Origin: Chloroflexota bacterium
GTDB lineage: Bacteria > Chloroflexota > Anaerolineae > B4-G1
Direction: 5' to 3'
DNA: 7,492 nucleotides
NCBI GenBank assembly: GCA_011046405.1
Contig: DSAR01000040.1
Coordinates: 1-7,492, forward strand
Shown: piece by piece, positions 6,417-7,492 of the stretch
Position numbering within the stretch: the first letter of the stretch is position 1
How the letters are laid out: every line of letters begins with the position of its first letter
Translations under genes and position numbers: made by a program
Notes under the pieces: model-generated
What the model saw: only the letters and a program-made list of their open reading frames with translations
Database searches by the model: none
What the model was told of the DNA's origin: nothing

Positions 6417-7106
6417 TCAACGAGCAGACCATGGCTCAGCCACAATCTGTTCATCGCGCACCGAGGCCATCTCCGGCCAGGGCTGACGATGTCGCTCGTC
6501 TGGTGAACGAGCGATGTGATTTGCAATCCGCAGTTGCATCGGGGCCAAATCCAACGCACAAATGACCGCCCTGTCGTCCCCGAGCGCGCCAGCGTGTACC
6601 ACCCCCTGGACCCGTCCCCAGATCACGATGTCCCCGCCGGCCACCACCTCAGCGCCTGGATTGACGTCTCCAATGATCACCACGTTTCCCGGATGACGAA
6701 GACTTTGCCCGGAACGCAATGTACGCCGGACCACCAGACCATCCGCCCGGTGCTCTTCCTTGTCTTCGGCTGATGTGCCCGTATCCTCCGACTGCTGAGC
6801 GCCGGATGCTCCCAGGCGAACGACCAGGCCTAATTCCTGGGCCGCTTGCTCCGTATGGGCGTCGTCGCTGATGACAGCCCACAATTCGACGTCGTTACGG
6901 CCCAGCAGTGTCTGCAGCGCCTCGATATCGGCGCGATCCAGCGCCAGAGGGCCGACGTCCAGGGCTACCCGGCCGCCGCGAAAGAACGACGGCGTCTCTT
7001 TGAGCCGCATTTCCAAAACCTGGAGCGCAACACACCAATCCGGCTCGCGCAGTGCGATCAATAAGCCCTGCCTGATTCCCTTGATGACAATCGCATCTGA
7101 GTTCAT
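6417..7106 (-). CDS. minC: Septum site-determining protein MinC
   Basis: A 229-residue inhibitor of FtsZ ring assembly, recruited by MinD. The N-terminal domain (about 1-98, MNSDAIVIKGIRQGLLIAL onward) matches the FtsZ-acting MinC_N fold. An acidic low-complexity linker follows (about 100-122, rich in Ser, Glu and Asp). The C-terminal beta-helix domain (about 123-225) has the typical RTLRSGQSLRHPGNVVIIG, DVNPGAEVVAGGDIVIWGRVQG, HAGALGDDRAVICAL and LAPMQLRIA sequences used for MinD binding and dimerisation. The ATG has a purine-rich GGAGAAGGGG upstream. It is the first gene of the min-rodA cluster and has its own promoter about 30 bases upstream. Confidence 0.96.
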   Translation of the reverse strand: MNSDAIVIKGIRQGLLIALREPDWCVALQVLEMRLKETPSFFRGGRVALDVGPLALDRADIEALQTLLGRNDVELWAVISDDAHTEQAAQELGLVVRLGASGAQQSEDTGTSAEDKEEHRADGLVVRRTLRSGQSLRHPGNVVIIGDVNPGAEVVAGGDIVIWGRVQGVVHAGALGDDRAVICALDLAPMQLRIANHIARSPDERHRQPWPEMASVRDEQIVAEPWSAR

Positions 7107-7132
7107 CGGCCCCTTCTCCGTCAGTCAGGTGA

Positions 7133-7160
7133 ATTATAGCACATGAAACAGGATTGCCAA
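7133..7160 (-). promoter_or_regulatory. Sigma-70-type extended -10 promoter of the min-rodA operon
   Basis: On the minus strand TTGGCA (7160-7155, 5 of 6 matches to TTGACA) is followed after 16 bases by a perfect TATAAT (7138-7133), preceded by TGC to give an extended -10 box TGCTATAAT. Transcription would start near 7126, about 20 bases before the minC ATG, leaving a short leader that contains the ribosome-binding site. This is the clearest promoter in the window. Confidence 0.75.
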
Positions 7161-7181
7161 AACGGCACTTTTGTATAAGAT

Positions 7182-7229
7182 TGAGTGTGTGAGTGTGTAG
7201 GTGAGCGAAGTTACAAGTATGCAAGTGCT
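7182..7229. repeat. Degenerate 8-bp tandem repeat
   Basis: Two perfect copies of TGAGTGTG (7182-7189 and 7190-7197) are followed by four degraded octamers through CAAGTATG (7214-7221) and CAAGTGCT (7222-7229). Most keep AGT or GGT at the same place in the unit. It lies about 25 bases upstream of the min promoter -35 box. It may be a decayed microsatellite-like array. Confidence 0.4.
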
Positions 7230-7347
7230 AGGGAATAATAGATGGAGAGAGAGTGGGCGAGGAGTCAGGTTTTGAGTATCCTGTATCTCCTCAGTGTATC
7301 TCTTTGGGTAACGGTTCTTTGGGATTTCGCATGGCCGCGGTGAGAGA

Positions 7348-7368
7348 TTAGCCACGAATTAACACGAA
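7348..7368. repeat. Truncated CACGAATT-type repeat
   Basis: The sequence TTAGCCACGAATTAACACGAA resembles the left half of the palindrome seen again at 7403-7459, sharing GCCACGAATT and a following CACGAA. Its matching right half (AATTCGTGGC) is not found before the next element begins at 7380, so it appears to be a half copy or one interrupted by that element. Confidence 0.4.
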
Positions 7369-7379
7369 AAATCTTAGGA

Positions 7380-7492
7380 GTTACGCAGTTGAGGCTTTCT
7401 CTGCCACGAATTGCACGAATAGAAAAGCAAAATTCGTGTCAATTCGTGAAATTCGTGGCTAATTCCGGTTGTTGATGAGCCAACTGCGTAAC
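7380..7492. mobile_element. MITE-like element with terminal inverted repeats (ends at window edge)
   Basis: Perfect 12-bp inverted repeats GTTACGCAGTTG (7380-7391) and CAACTGCGTAAC (7481-7492) bound a 113-base unit; with one bulged base the pairing extends through GGCT/AGCC. The arms may continue past the right edge. Inside lies a second palindrome, GCCACGAATT (7403-7412) to AATTCGTGGC (7450-7459), with more CACGAAT/ATTCGTG copies between. There is no coding capacity, so any mobility would need a transposase supplied elsewhere. A palindromic intergenic repeat without mobility is equally possible. Confidence 0.5.

Larger units (their letters stand above)
7107..7492. other. 386-base intergenic region upstream of minC, no gene
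   Basis: The right end of the window holds the min promoter, short degenerate tandem repeats and palindromic repeat elements. Translations across it look random and show no family resemblance. The genes that often precede minC in other bacteria (mreB, mreC, mreD and a class B PBP) are not adjacent here, at least within 386 bases. Confidence 0.7.

Noticed and set aside
7154..7179. Plus-strand promoter TTGCCA with TATAAG
   Set aside because: The spacing is only 14 bases and no plus-strand gene follows.
7134..7355. 73-residue minus-strand open frame upstream of minC
   Set aside because: It reads through tandem repeats and the min promoter, has low-complexity Thr/Leu/Ser content and no recognisable motif.
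7351..7459. Possible CRISPR array from repeated CACGAAT motifs
   Set aside because: The copies are inverted as well as direct, unevenly spaced and have no spacer-sized unique intervals; this is a palindromic repeat.

Overview
The window is about 7.5 kb of bacterial chromosome. It is compactly coded, and every recognisable gene lies on the minus strand, so transcription runs right to left. Base composition is moderately GC-rich. A four-gene minC-minD-minE-rodA cluster (a gene order known from Gram-positive-type lineages), a soluble GAF sensor kinase, and AT-rich inverted repeats built on CACGAATT and GGACACAGATT in the gaps all suggest an environmental Chloroflexota (Anaerolineae-like) genome. 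This assignment is inference; there is no rRNA or other marker to fix it.

In transcription order: the right end (7107-7492) is non-coding and rich in repeats. It holds an element with terminal inverted repeats at the window edge, a truncated CACGAATT-type repeat, a degenerate 8-bp tandem repeat, and a convincing extended -10 promoter for the next operon. That operon is minC (6417-7106), minD (5548-6351), minE (5265-5543) and a SEDS-family rodA-like gene (4065-5264). The last three are separated by 4 and 0 nucleotides. MinC, MinD and MinE place the division septum; the SEDS protein is a membrane glycosyltransferase of wall synthesis, so the operon joins septum placement to peptidoglycan synthesis. 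The RodA-like protein keeps the catalytic Asp in HTDFIF but lacks other residues that are nearly invariant in the family.

A 489-base gap (3576-4064) holds three adjacent inverted-repeat structures and a tandem direct repeat, but no gene.

The second gene group is a GAF histidine kinase (1764-3575), then glnS (52-1761), then the first 11 codons of a gene whose protein begins MSVRVRFAPSP, almost certainly gltX (glutamyl-tRNA synthetase), running off the left edge. The kinase-glnS gap is 2 bases and the glnS-gltX gap 18, so the three are probably co-transcribed. A sensor kinase joined to the two aminoacyl-tRNA synthetases for glutamine and glutamate is the most unusual gene context here.

I see no complete transposase, CRISPR array, tRNA, defence system or toxin-antitoxin pair. 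The points most worth a second look are the divergent SEDS protein, the kinase-glnS-gltX linkage, and the non-coding repeat structures.
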